Shown piece after piece: positions 23,374-36,050 of a stretch of 64,000 bases of DNA. The position numbers and the translations under genes were made by a program. The DNA is taken from positions 8,246,001 through 8,310,000 of the forward strand of contig CAMGYJ010000011.1 in NCBI GenBank assembly GCA_946122785.1, written 5' to 3'. Source of the stretch: Linum tenue. Taxonomy: Eukaryota > Streptophyta > Magnoliopsida > Malpighiales > Linaceae. Numbering within the stretch: position 1 is the first letter of the stretch; the number at the start of each line of letters is the position of its first letter. The notes below the pieces were generated by a model. That model had not been told where the DNA came from. It saw only the letters and a program-made list of their open reading frames with translations, and made no database searches.

Positions 23374-23440
23374 CGGCGAGTTAGAGACGCTCGGAGAGAC
23401 AGAGAGTATTTTCTACCTGTACGTGCCATTTTCTAAAAAA

Positions 23441-25072
23441 AAAAATGTGAACAATGTTTGAATACTCAAATATAATCATAAATAATTGAAAACAATTTAA
23501 CATAAAATAATACCTATAAGAAATAACATCAATAGAATACAACGTCCACCGTAAATTAATAATACAAACACATAAAATTACAAATAAACAAAAGCCACTC
23601 ATCCAATTAGCTAATATCAACCAACAAGACATCAAACACAAGCACAACAAAATCATCATCATAATCCAAAAACATCAAATAAAAAAAAAACTACTAGAGT
23701 GCGAGGTTCTCCACGCGGACTGCAAAGGGGAGTCAGAGAAGGGTGACTTTTAAATTATGACTCTTAAACAAATTCGAGACTTTTGGAGGAGGGTTGATTG
23801 CAATAGGTGTAAATTGGGATGTTTGAAATTGCTATTTTGGTCGGTTTTGTATCCTGAGACTTTTTCTTTTAACCAAAACCCAAAACTATGTAGTTATACT
23901 AGGTTATCGGTTAATTATTACTAACCGATTAGTAAGCTATCGATTAACCGCTAAGTAAAATATAGCTAACTGAAACCAACTTACTAAAAAAATATCGGTT
24001 ATTGATTAATTACTAACCATCGTTATCAATTTGATTATCGATTAATCACTAACCATGGTATATCGCAGCTGCATGCCAATTGTTGAGGGTGATTGAAAGG
24101 AAAGTTTAAGTATTGCATGTATTAGCTTGTAAACTTTTTAGCTTCTTTTTACAAATATTTGTGGAAAAAACTAGACATATGTTGAAGTATTTTCCACCTT
24201 TGTTCATTTGTTTGAAATTTTAATTGGTTAATTATATTTTTTGTGGTGTAAAATAGTTTTGTGTTGGGTTGACCGGTTGAGTTGAGTTTTTACTTAAAAG
24301 TATCGTTCATTCGACTCCATCCAATTATAAACAAACGGTAAAATTCTAACTTTTTTATGGGTTTGAGTTTAGTATTTTTTGAAATCATAGTATATAAATC
24401 AGATGATTAAAATCACTAAACTTGAACCACTCAAACTAATTTATCCTACTAACAAACAATAATGCATACCTTACGGTGGGGCTTTGGTTTGTATATTTTA
24501 TTTCCTGGCAAAGAAGATGCATCATTGCGTTTCATGAAGTTCAACAAAGGAACAAGAATAGTAGAAATCAAAGATTAATAATGGAGGTGGTCAGGGGTCA
24601 CATTTGATCAGTGGCCACTAATATAATAATTATGGATTTGGCATACTATCCTAACTCCTAACCTCGTGTTTTGGGCTTGCTTTTGACTCTTGCACGGTAC
24701 CTACCGCGGATTCACTCTTTTATTATCTACGAACTAACAACTAACAAACCAAACAACAAGATAAATCGATTCCCTTTTCTTTAATCAAACAGGCGATTAG
24801 TTCGTGAAGAAATGAAATTTTTTGTATTACATGGGAAGTGGTCTGCTGCAAACAATAATACATGCACTCTCATACTAAACCTAGCTGTCACAAATAAATT
24901 ATAATCTCCCACTTGCTTAATAATTAACAAATGGTGATTATTGCTGATTATTTTATTCCAGGAGTCCCTGACTTTTCAACAGGCAGGGGTTAACAATTAT
25001 TTCTTTTGGATAGCTTAAATTAATTTGTTACAAAATGAGACATTTGTGGCTTTCTACTTATTGTTAATGCAC
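23441..25072. other. AT-rich spacer with repeated TAACCG motifs
   Basis: At 23900-24060 there are many variants of 'ttatcggttaat' and 'ttactaacc'. Several stretches match the spacer at 12640-14060. No ORF with family signatures is seen. The region ends at the target site of the hAT element. Confidence 0.5.
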
Positions 25073-25636
25073 TTCGTTTGTAGGGATGGCAATCAGCCCG
25101 CGGGCCTTGGACATCCGCCGGGGCCCGACCGATAGAAAAGGCCCAAAACCCGCGAGGCCGGGTAAGTTCGCGGTTACGGGCAGGCCCGAGACCCGCAGGT
25201 GACGGTGACGGGCTGGGGACGGATATTGTGATCCCCGCACCGTACCCGGCCCGATAGCAATACGACGCCGCAATAGACTCCATATATAAACTTGGATTTT
25301 AGGGTTAGGGACTTCAGTCTTCATTTTCACCAACGCAGCCGCCTCTTCGTCCCCGATTTCCTCTCAACCTAAACCCTCGAATCGACAAATTCTGGCCAAA
25401 TCCCTACGATTCCGACGAATTCTCCTCCTTTCTCTACTAATTTCCCACCAAAATCTACGATCTAATCACCAATAATCCTTCATCTTACCCTTAATCCAGC
25501 CCCCAGCCATCGAAAATGTCTCAATCGAAGGAACAAAAAACTCGAATCGTGCATGCAGACGATATCTTTCCTAGATCGAGAATTCGAGATAAGTATTGAG
25601 TATTCGATTCATTGTTTCTTTCCTTAATCGATTAAG

Positions 25637-25946
25637 GATATAAATATGAGGCTTACTTGTTTGTTTTGTTCATCTGCAGTTCTTCGAACCCTAAACCCAG
25701 AAACCCTAGCCTTCCAGAATTCCGATTCCCAGTACCTTTTTGTCATTCTCGGTAAGTTTAGTTTACACTTTACAGTAGTTTGTTTGATTAATGCTTATAA
25801 GGGTATAAATATGAGGCTGACTTGTTCATTTTCTTCATCTGCAGTAAGAACCCTAAACCCAGAAACCCTAGCCTTCCAGAATTCGGAATCCCACTACCTG
25901 TTTGTCATTCTCGGTAAGCTTAGTTAAAGTAGTTTGTTCGATTAGT
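25637..25946 (+). repeat. Tandem duplication of a leader exon in the hAT element
   Basis: Two copies of about 150 bp, at about 25637-25790 and 25803-25946, share 'tataaatatgaggctKactt', 'ttcatctgcag', 'accctaaacccagaaaccct' and 'tttgtcattctcggtaag'. Each copy has an acceptor (ctgcag) and a donor (cggtaag), so the duplicated unit looks like a 5'-UTR exon with its splice sites. Confidence 0.7.
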
Positions 25947-26059
25947 TTTCCAAATACCATAGCTTTCCAGATTATTTGAGTTTGATACTTATTTCCTGCT
26001 CTTTTGTTTTTGCAGCTTGCTGTTCAGGAGTCCCATCAAGCAGGTGGCGCTTAAAATAC

Positions 26060-26700
26060 AGTCTGCTGAAGTAAGTCGTCGCCCTTGATTGTTGTTGGTA
26101 GTGAATGATTTGGTTTATGCTATTGTTAAGTAGAAAACACCTAATCTGGTTCTGGTAGTGAATGAATTTGTTTATGTCATTCTTATGTCGAAAACAGCTA
26201 ATCTGGTAGTGACTTAATAATACTGAACACATTTTATCTTTGAAGTTCGAATAATTAAAGTCTAAAAACATATAGTTTCAGTACATTGACTCTGTTTATG
26301 CTATGCTTAAGTACTAAAGTCTAAACACATGTAATCTGTTACTTAACATCGAATCATTAAAGCCTGATGCTTAAGTACTTAACATGTATACTTAAGTACT
26401 GAACACATATAGTTTCAGTACATTGACTCTGTTTATGCTATGCTTAAGTACTAAAGTCTAAACACATGTTCACTTAAGTTCAAAATAGCTAATCTGGTAG
26501 TGATTAATTTCAGTTAATTGATTCAGTTTATGATATACTTAAGTACCAAACACATATAGTTTCAATACATTGATTCTGTTTATGTTATTCTTAAGTACTA
26601 AACACACTTAATCTATTAAGTACTTACCTTCGAAACAATTTAGTTGGGAACCTCTAGACTGTTCACTTAAGTTCGAGATAGCTAAGTTGGAATCTTTTGA
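26060..26700 (+). repeat. Degenerate short repeats in the hAT leader intron
   Basis: Imperfect repeats of phrases such as 'ctaatctggtagtga', 'cttaagtactaaa', 'acacatatagtttcagtaca' and 'gattctgtttatgctatgct' recur four to six times. The array directly precedes the transposase coding exon. There is no coding potential. Confidence 0.55.
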
Positions 26701-26773
26701 ACAACTAATCTCTACTTTATAAACATTTTTATATAATAAGAATACAACTAGACATAATTCTGAGACGTTTTAC

Positions 26774-28993
26774 TTGTGTCTTCCTCTTAATCAGATGGAA
26801 CCCGAACAGTTTGAGAATGGTAATGCTGCTGCCCCAGCCCCTGGTAATCCTAATAACCCTCCTGAACCTCTAGATGATGTTCCTCAACTTCCCTTAGGTG
26901 CTAGTAGATCATTAAAGTCTGATGTGTGGCCTCACTTCACTCGGGTAATGGTGTCTGGAATTTTGAAAGCTAAATGCAACTACTGTAAGAAGGTGTTGGC
27001 TGCAAAATCTACTAATGGTACCTCCCATCTTAGAACTCATAGGAACAAATGTGTTCATAAAAAAATACATGATGGGAGTCAAAAAGTTCTTGGTGCTAAC
27101 TACAATGTTAGTGGAACGGCTGACATGACTACCAATCAATTCAGCAGTGAGGTTTCTAGAAAGGAGCTCTGTACCATGATCTTGGTGCATGAGTATCCCC
27201 TTTCTATAGTTGAACACTTATATTTCAAAAGATTTTGCTGCACATTGAACCCACTCTTCAAAGTCCCAACCCGAAATACCATAAAGAAAGACATAGTGAC
27301 CATTTATGGTTTAGAGAAGTCTAAAATTCAGAAGGTCATGGACCAAAACAGAGGGAGGATAGCTATCACCACTGACTTGTGGACTGCCACAAACCAAAAA
27401 AGGGCTTACATGGCTGTCACTGCCCATTACATAGACAACTTTTGGAAGCTTAGGAACCATCTTATATTTTTTGGTTACCTCCCTGCCCCACACACTAGTG
27501 AGAGGTTGGCTGCCAAGCTTGCTAAATGCCTCCAAGATTGGAACATTGATAGTACGTTGTCAACAATCACTCTTGACAATTGTACTACCAATGATTCCAT
27601 GATCAATCTAGTGAAACAAAGGCTGGTCCTATCTAATATGATTAGGGATGGGACACTTCTTCATATGAGGTGTTCTGCTCACATCCTTAATCTAATTGTG
27701 AGGGATGGCCTTGATGTTCTCAAAGATGGAATTGAAAACATCAGGGAGAGTGTGGTATTTTGGACATGTACTCCGAGGCGAGTTGAAATTTTCCATGGAA
27801 CTGCCCAACAGCTTAAACTGGCTGTTTCCAAGAAATTGGTGTTGGATTGTCCTACACGTTGGAATTCTACCTTTGCTATGCTTACTGCTGCTATTCCATA
27901 TAAGGACGTGTTTGCTATTCTGAAAAACAGAGAACCTCAATACAACTCTCTGCCTACCCACGAGCAGTGGGAGTTTGCTCATATTTTGTGTGAGAAACTT
28001 GAGGTTTTCAAGGACATTACTGCAATATTTTCTGGTTCAAACTACCCTACAGCCAATCATTTTTTCCCTAAAGTATGCGACTTGAGGTTGCGTTTGATGG
28101 AGTGGTTAGTTGATCCTAATCCTATGATCGTTTCTATGGCTGAGAAAATGTGGGCTAAGTTTGCAAAATACTGGGATGATATTCATCTGCTGCTTGCTGT
28201 TGCTGTTGTGATGGATCCGAGGTACAAATTGGACTTGGTTGGTTATTATGCAACCAAATTTGGTATTGCTAATACTGACCTTGTGATTGAAAGGGTAAAA
28301 GATGTTCTTGCTGAGTTGGTTGTTGAGTATCAGAGGAAATCCTCCAAAAACAGTGTTGTTTCTTCTAGTTCCCAAACTTCTTCTTCGGCCACAGATCTTG
28401 ATTTTGATCTATATGTGAGCCAAAGAAAGAAAACGAGAACCTCTGTAGTAACCACTGAGTTAGATCACTATCTAGCCGAGGATCCTCATCCTAGAACACC
28501 AGATTTTGATGTGTTGGGTTGGTGGAAATTTAACGGGGCCAAGTATCCCATTTTGCAAGACATTGCAAGGGATTTACTTGCTGTCCCTGTCACGAGTGTT
28601 GCCTCTGAATCAGCCTTCAGTTCTGGTGGGAGGCTTCTTGATCCCCATCGGAGCAGACTGGATCCTGCAACAGTAGAAGCCATGATGATCTTAAGAACTT
28701 GGATTCAGGACGATAGCAGAGGTATATCGATTCTAATTGGTAATTTCATTGCTATGATTTCTGTTTGTTGCTAAGTAAAGCTTATTTATAACGTTTTGCT
28801 TTGCCTTGTAGTGTCCGCCTCTGAATTGAAAGCTCTGGAGGGGGTTTTCTCCGCAATGGCAATGGATGATACCACTGTAGAAGACAACACAGGTAACTAG
28901 ATTCATTTCCTTGCTGCGCTACTGTAATTTAAGACTGAAAATTAATAAACTGTTTGTTTTGTAACAGATGGAGATGGAGTGCAGTCAGAGTAG
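26774..28993 (+). CDS. hAT transposase (BED finger, RNase H-like core, hAT dimerisation)
   Basis: Exons 26774-28721, 28812-28892 and 28968-28993 join in frame through GT-AG introns to 684 residues; starting at the ATG at 26795, which follows a good acceptor (cttaatcag), gives 677. The domains in order are a BED zinc finger (VWPHFTRV ... CNYCKKV ... HLRTHRNKC, about residues 50-95), an RNase H-like core with AITTDLWTATNQKRAYMAVT and TLDNCTTND, DCPTRWNSTFAML, and the C-terminal hAT dimerisation region (PVTSVASESAFSSGGRLLDP, AMMILRTWI). Similar plant genes are called RICESLEEPER or DAYSLEEPER when domesticated. Here the flanking ends and TSD show it is still a transposon gene. The acidic 3' exons end DGDGVQSE. 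No stops or shifts. Confidence 0.92.
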
Positions 28994-29798
28994 AATGGGG
29001 AGGAAGATGATGCAGCTGCTGTCATCAACTTGCTGGACTAACTCTAGGTTTGTGTTTTAATCTCTTTTAAGTTTTTCTGTTCTAAATATTGCAACAAAAT
29101 CAACTGATGAATGACTGAATGAATCTGCCATATTGCAGAGATTGTCCAGGAAACTAAAAGTTGGTCAATTACTCTTGATTGATGATTGCTGGACTGATTA
29201 TGGGTTGCTGGATGTTATGGAGAAGTGTAGAATGAATGATGTTTGCTGGACTGATGATTGCTGGGATTGCAGATTTCTGCTAGTGGACAGCTCATATTTA
29301 TGGGTTTTTGCCTATTTTGAAAGTACATTCATGGATTTTAGACAAGTACTGGGTTTGCAGTTCATGGATACTGCTTGAATATTATTAGTTCTTAGTTTTC
29401 ACAAGTTCTGTCTGTTCTTTGGTATTTTAATGTTAGATTTCTCGATTTCCATATAGATTTTGGGTTTGCAATTCGTGAATAATGCTGGAATGACATTATG
29501 TTTCTGTTTTTCCTGCATCTTTGAGTTATGTAATATCTACAGGTTAGTTTTTTTTTTTTGGACAGTATGACAGTAACTACAGGTTAGTTGATGATCAATT
29601 ATTCTAGGTGTTATTAGGTGGTGGCGGGCAGGCCCTTACCCGCGGGCTAACCGCTCTCCGAATGGGTTTGGGCTTGGTCTGCATTTTCTGCCCGTTTAGC
29701 TTAGTGGGCCGGGCACGGGTAAAACCAGCGGGCAATGGCGGGCAACGGATATAGGGTATCCGCACCGTATCCGACCCATTGCCATCCCTATTCGTTTG

Positions 29799-31650
29799 CA
29801 ATTAAAAAGCAATCCAAAATCAAGACACAATCCAGCTGAAAGAAGCCTTCAATAGTAAAACAATTGGCGTATGTGTTACAAGCACTATGTAATACGAGCT
29901 AAAATTTGAATATTGTCCCCATCCAATTTGTTAGGGGATAAATCAAATTGACAAAACAGATTTGAATAATAATATTTTTGAACAGATTTATATTGAACTT
30001 TCTAGTTTGGGTTTGAATTAGATCCGTGACACTGAACACTAAAAAATTATGTATCATTGTAATGCGGTTTTTGTATTTTCTTTATTGTGAAAAAATAGAA
30101 ATGGTGAAACACCAGTATTGAAGTTGTGAATTGGTTTAAGAAGTGAGTAATTTTCAGGGAAACAATAGAGAAGAAGCAGATTTGAAGACGTGACTAAAAT
30201 CATTCTCATTAGAGTGTTATTTACCCCTACTATAAATTGCTGATAGGAATTAGACAAATCACTCCAAGGAGTCCCTTCAATTATAGTTCGAAAGCAGCAA
30301 TCTTTTTGACTTCTGTATTTGTGTTTTTGAGAATGAAAATAGAGAAAGAGATTTAGATTGGAACCCAATCTTCTGGCCAAACGATTCTTTTATTGTGAGA
30401 AAACGTCAGTTCCGTTCTGAACGAATACGTTATTTCACAAAACTTAAATGCAATTAATTATCCAAAATTAATTAATAAAATTAATCCCAAAAATTAATTA
30501 AATAGTCATAAGTTCAATTCTAAACACGTCGCAAACGTGCAAAGTGCTAAGTGCGTAATGATTTAATATGTACAATTAAATTGCACACACGTTTTCCCAA
30601 ACTCACCTATTACTTTATCAACAAAGTAAAGTGGAAAGCAAATTTAAAAACCACTTCCACTTTTTTATCACCCACCAATGTGGTATTTTTACTAACACTT
30701 TTGACTACTCTAACAATCTCTCGCTTAGTCAACAAGAGTTGAGAATACCTGTCTCAAACAATTAACACATACATAAATGTATCTTTTTGATTTTGAACAT
30801 TTATCATTTGTAAACATCTCAAAGTTCATAGCAAATGAACGACGGGCTTAAGCCTATGAGTCACGATTCAAAGCTAGAACCGGAGATGCTACACACGTAC
30901 TCGTCTCTTCTCTAAACCGAAACCACCAACAAGGGTAGCACTATCATGGTAATGTGTTAATCCTGTTTAATGAGCATATACAAAAGTTGACATCTACTTT
31001 TGTTAGAGAGGCGTCACTCCAAATGCTTACGTAGGTGACATTCCAAACGAACGTCAATAAGAGTTCTATAACTCACCCTTCTTTCCACGAATTTACTTGA
31101 CTACTCTAACAGTAATATGGTTGATATTGCCTTTATGTTGTCGAGAACCAGTTGTCCCCAATAATTCAAGTTGTTGACAGAAGTTCAATAATGAATCGTA
31201 TACCACATACTAGCCCGTTGAAACGAAAGTCATTCATATAAGCTTGAGGTTTGCATATGTCTGAATACCATGTGTTTACCAGAATAGATGGGGTAATCGA
31301 TATTTCTAACAAAAGACCTCTCGGTCACAGAAAGATCTTATACACGACAAGAACAAGTTTGTTTCAATAACTCGAGTTGTTAAGAGAGATTCAATAATGA
31401 ATCATGACGATCGAATCAAATTACCAAATAAATCAACTCATTGTCATTCTTATTAATATTAAAAATTGAGTATTAACTTCCACAACAAATTTTCCTTCAT
31501 ATGGTAAACGCTAGAAATGAGACCTTATTAGTGATACGTACGACTTTAGTAGTAAGATTGAAATAAGTGGCCTAAGGTACAGGGTGGTTGTTTTAGGGGT
31601 GAATAACAATGTGACACCAATCGCTGGAGGAAAAACGCCAATGGCCAGAG
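29799..31650. other. Spacer with LTR-like non-coding sequence
   Basis: No gene is seen. From about 30380 to 31500 the sequence has repeated phrases ('gactactctaac', 'gttcaataatgaatc', 'caagttgttRa') typical of long retroelement LTRs or leaders, but I found no partner LTR. A stretch at 30100 ('gaaacaccagtattgaagttgtgaattggttta') resembles 18197. Confidence 0.35.
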
Positions 31651-32034
31651 GAAATCATGGGTAAAATGACACAAATATATATATTTTTTTTAATTTACCA
31701 CCAATATGGCGGATTAAAAAGTATTGACACAGATATTGTATTTTGGAAAAAAAAATCGGCGAGACCACCTGAGACTCAGGTGCTGCCGCTTTCGCTGTCT
31801 TTTTGGATCATTTTTTTAAGGTGACGGCGGCGGCGCCCAAGACTTAGGTGCCAACGCCTGAAGCATAGGTGAGTTGGTGGGAAATTGTCCCAGGCGTTGG
31901 CGCCCAAAACTAAGGTGGCACCGCTGGCTTATTGCTGGCTACCCCCTTATAAAACCAGCGAATTTCGTTTCAGTTATTCGCACCACAAAAAAAATCGACC
32001 AAGATAGAGGAGAGCTCTGGTTGCTGCTGCAAAA

Positions 32035-34585
32035 ATGGCTAATAGGTAAGAGACACATTTATCTTTGTAATTATATTATTCAAATGCTATTATGATTGTG
32101 TTTAGTTTTAATTAGTGAGTTTGTTTTTCTGTAGTGATTTTAGAATATTTGAACTAGTCGTTCGTTGGAAATCGGAGAAAGTAGAGGATAATTTGGGCAT
32201 CAAATTCGTTGGTGGTAGTAGTTTTCAGTTGACGGTTCCATCCAGGGTCACATATCACAAACTTTGTGAGAATCTAATTCCGAAAATACGGTGTAGAGAC
32301 GAAGCAGTACAAGATAGTGATGTGATCACAGGTTTAACTTACCGTCTTCCAGAATGGCAGAATGGTGTTTTATTTCATTATGCGATGCCTATTGTGGATG
32401 ATGATAGCTTGAATGCGCTTTGGAATTTTATGGCACAAAATCCTTAATTTTTGGGTGCTGAGATACATGTTGAGCTTAGTGAGTATCAGGGTGGAGAGGA
32501 AGAAGATGATACATGGAGCGTGCCATCCGATCATGACTATGATAACGGTGATGACGGAGAGGAGGAAGATGAGGAGGAGGAGGAGGAGGAAGGGGAAGGA
32601 GAGCAGCCTAATTATCCTCCATATTTTTACTTGCAGGGTAATGAAGAGGACGCATAATTATCACTTGCTAATTCATATGGCGTAATTCCAATGCCTATTG
32701 TTGATAGTTTTGAAGGAGAATTCTACAAGGGGCAGATATTTCACTCAAAACAAGCTGCACAGATGGCGATTAAACACTACGCACTACAATGCAACTTTCA
32801 ATATGGCGTGGTGGAGTCATCACCTTCAATCTGGAAGGTCAGATGCTTGAGGAACAAGGATGGCAATTGTCCTTGGATGGTGCGGTTTGGATGTCGAGAT
32901 GTTGGAGGCGAATGGACTGTGAGAAAGGCTGAGTTGGTGCATTCTTATAGCAGTACGACTCAACCGACGGATCATTGCCATCTTGATGTCGACATGATAT
33001 CTGAGGCCGTCAAACATTTGGTACGTGCCCAACCAAATCTGAGTGTTCTAACTGTGCAGGCCGAGTTGAAAGATAATTTTAATATGCAAGTTACTTACAA
33101 GAAGGCTTGGTATGGGAAACAAAGAGCATTGGAGAAGTTGCATGGAAATTGGGAAGAATCCTACCATTTTGTGCAACATTCTTGCGGGTGGTCAAGAGAA
33201 AAATGCCAACATCGGTGATTGATTGGGTAAGAGTTCCTTCGACTCAACCAGGTCATTCGATATTTCAGCGAGTATTCTGGGCTTATGGACCATGTATAGA
33301 TGGATTCAAGAATTGTCCAGGCATCATGGTTGTTGATGGAACATTTCTTACTGGGAAGTATAAAGGAGTGCTACTCATGGCGAGCTCATTTGATGGTCGG
33401 AAGAAGATTTTTCCAATTGCATTTGCCATAGTGGAGAGCGATAATACTGATATTTGGCCACGGTTCATAAGCCACGTTCAGGTTTTGACTGATCGAAATG
33501 ATGTCTGCATCATCTCAGATAGACATGCAGGACTCTATGAAGCCATGAATAACATCAGAAGAGGTTGGGAGCGGAGGTGGTGCATGCGACACTATGCAAG
33601 CAATTTGCAAAATAAGACTAAAAGAAGAATTATGTATAAGCAACTATTTCGAGTCGGTAAGCCTTCTTCATTTAATTTGTTATTTATTTTCATGTAATTT
33701 TTTCATGAATTTATCCAACCCGTGTGGTTGTTTATTTTGTTAGCCGGAGAAAAATGCTTGGAGAAGTTCGATCGTCAAGTTGAGCAATTTAAGAAGGTGG
33801 CCACTGAGAGAAATATTTCATGTGATAACTGGGTGGACCAACATCAGATTCGTTGGAGTTTAGCACATGATAACTACAATGGTGGGCGTCGTTGGTCTAT
33901 CCTGACATCTAACATGGCAGAAATCATAAATGGTGTTTTCAAAGGTATTCGTGCACTTCCAATAGCTTCTCTTGTGCAACATACCTATTGGCGATTGGTG
34001 GAGAAATTCGATAAGTACAGGTTGGAGACAGGAGCAGAAATTAGAAGTGGTCCTTCACAGTACTCCACCAAGTTCGAAGATCTGATGAAGTCGTGGTCAC
34101 AAAAGGCAGTTTGACATTCTGTGACAGCTCTTGATCGACGTCAAGACATCTATGTAGTTCAGACTCCTCCCAACAATTTCAACATGACGGGGTCAAACAC
34201 ACTCACAATGCACTTTGATGACCACAGCCGGGTGGGATTTTGCACCTGTGGGAAATTTCAAGGAAATAAAATTCCTTGCTCTCATGCCATTGCATCTTGC
34301 AACCGAATGGGGGCTAATCCGTATAGGTTTGTAAACGATGTCTACAAGCTGGAAACAGTTCTGGCTTGTTATAGGACAAGTTTCACACCTCTTGGTGAAC
34401 CTAAGGGTTGGAAGAAGCATAATGGTCCTATGCTCCATCCTAATGTGCACATGATTAGGAAGCCGGGGAGGCCATGAGTTACAAGGATTCACAACGAGAT
34501 GGATTGGCCAAGGGAGGGTGCATCACACCAAGTGTGTAGCAACTGTAACCAAGCGGGACATAATGCATCAACCTGCGGTGGCTAA
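32035..34585 (+). pseudogene. MuDR-type MULE transposase, decayed
   Basis: Exons about 32035-32045, 32135-33656 and 33744-34585; both introns are GT-AG and keep the frame. The N-terminal part reads SDFRIFELVVRWKSEKVEDN, then an acidic stretch (EEEDEEEEEEEGEGE), the MuDR DNA-binding region (GQIFHSKQAAQMAIKHYALQ; CLRNKDGNCPWMVRF), the MULE core (NCPGIMVVDGTFLTGKYKG; VCIISDRHAGLYEAM), the SWIM zinc finger (CTCGKFQGNKIPCSHAIASC) and a final knuckle (CSNCNQAGHNASTC). Four in-frame stops (near 32445, 32655, 34112, 34475) and one frameshift near 33170-33200 disrupt it. Each stop is consistent with a single C-to-T change of a CAA or CGA codon. The role would be cut-and-paste transposition from the inverted ends. 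Confidence 0.9.
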
Positions 34586-36050
34586 GCAAGTGGGAGTGGG
34601 AGCAACCGAAGAGGGAGTGGTGGCCAACGAAGTGCGAGAGGTGGTAGAAGAGGAAGTAGAGGTAATAGACGTGGCTGAGAAGTTTGTTCAAATTTAGCAG
34701 TTGTTGTTTTTGGATGGTGTGGTTTACTTTGTAGAAGTTGTTGTTGTTTGGAGTTGTTGTAGTTTGGTATGTAGTTGTTGTAGTTTGGGAGAATTTTTAT
34801 CAAATGTATTTGTTGTTTTTTTTTCATGTAGTTGTTAAGGTTTGAAGTAGTGGTTGTTCCTAGTTTTTGTTGTTGTTGTTCCTAGTATTTATCGTTAATA
34901 ACATAATAACATAAGAAAAATAATAGTCCACATAATAGTCTCAAGGAAGTACAAAATAATAACAATCCAAAAATAATAGTCTACATAATAGTCTCACTAA
35001 CAACCACCACGACGACCACCACTAGATGGCCTCCAGTACCACACTTCGCAGGCACCCTATTACGTGGAGGTTTACCATCATACTCCTGGGGCTGATCTCC
35101 CTCGACACCACCATCCTGATCCTGTGTACCGAACATATCATCCTGCTGAGTTGCAGTAGGGCGACCCATCCACCAAGGTCACTGCCTAGAGAAGTGTCGG
35201 AATGCGTAATGTGAAAAGCCGACCTACCCATCTCACGGTACAGGTAGGATTAAACAGCAGCTCCCCAGGCAATCCGTCCAGCTCTCTGCCAATCCTCAAT
35301 CAGAAGTAGGTGTTGTAGGTGCACTGTAGCTCCAGACTATAGTGCACAAAACTTATATTAATTCAATTTCATTCGTAATAATTCTAATTTTCACTTAATA
35401 AATTCTAATCTATCTAATCTAATCTCAAATTATACTAATTTCAAAAAATTTGGTACGTAATCCTATTCTAATTTCAGTACAGTTCAGTTCACCAACTAAA
35501 ATAATCTAATTAGCTATTTAAATTTACATGAATAATTATCAAATACTTATCTCGTTTGCCCAAACTGAGTCGATACTATGTTGGCCATGTCCCCAAAGAA
35601 GTACCGGATCGGCGGAGCTGGATCAATTGTCGTCGGCGGTAGTCTCATCGAATAAGGGTCCATAAGCCTAGGAACTGCAAAAACAAAGAAACAAAAACAT
35701 TAATTAAAAAAAACTGCCGCCGGCGAGATTCTGGCCGCCGCCGGCGAGACCCTCACTTCGAAAACGGCCTCGCCGGCCTTTCCCCCTGCCTTTGCCGGCG
35801 ACAACTTCTTCTTCGTCGGACGACATATCCGAGGCAGGTGGCGCTTCAGTATGCGGCGGCGGCTCCTGTCTCTACGGCGACGGCGCCTGGGTCAGCAACG
35901 GCGCCTTGGTCAGCGGCGGCGGCGTCTGTGACTGCTGCTTGGCGGAGCTCTGGTTCGGGAGGAGTGTGAGAGGGGAAGGAAGGAAGAAGAAGAGAAGATG
36001 AGAAAGGGATAGGGCCCGCGGCACTTTTAAAATAGTTTATATAAGTCATA
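34586..36050 (-). other. MULE 3' region with minus-strand coding-like remnants
   Basis: Minus-strand reading gives short protein-like pieces: PYSMRLPPTTIDPAPPIRYF (about 35660-35600), then GRIAWGAAV and REMGRSAFHITHSDTSLGSD (about 35280-35170), then a proline/glycine tail. This could be a decayed second gene facing the transposase, as in MuDR elements, but I do not recognise it. At 35720-36000 the sequence is GC-rich with repeated 'ggcggcg' and 'cgccggcg'. Confidence 0.35.

Larger units (their letters stand above)
18622..23440 (-). mobile_element. L1-type LINE, decayed, with internal deletion
   Basis: A minus-strand non-LTR element with ORF1 (nucleic-acid-binding) and ORF2 (endonuclease, reverse transcriptase, zinc-finger, RNase H) in the right order. 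A T-run at 18622-18629 marks the poly(A) end. The block is GC-richer than its surroundings. ORF2 jumps from the first about 118 residues of endonuclease (ending near 21293) straight to reverse transcriptase (from 21255), so much of the endonuclease and linker is missing. I could not find a matching TSD. Confidence 0.9.
25081..29790 (+). mobile_element. hAT-superfamily DNA transposon, apparently intact
   Basis: The ends are TAGGGATGGCAAT at 25081 and its inverse ATTGCCATCCCTA ending at 29790. A perfect 8-bp target-site duplication, 'ttcgtttg', flanks the element at 25073-25080 and 29791-29798, the hAT hallmark. Both ends carry GC-rich subterminal blocks rich in 'cccgcgggc' and 'gcaccgtaYccg'. 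The 4710-bp element holds one transposase gene without stops. An identical TSD and an open frame suggest a fairly recent insertion and possible self-mobility. Confidence 0.95.
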
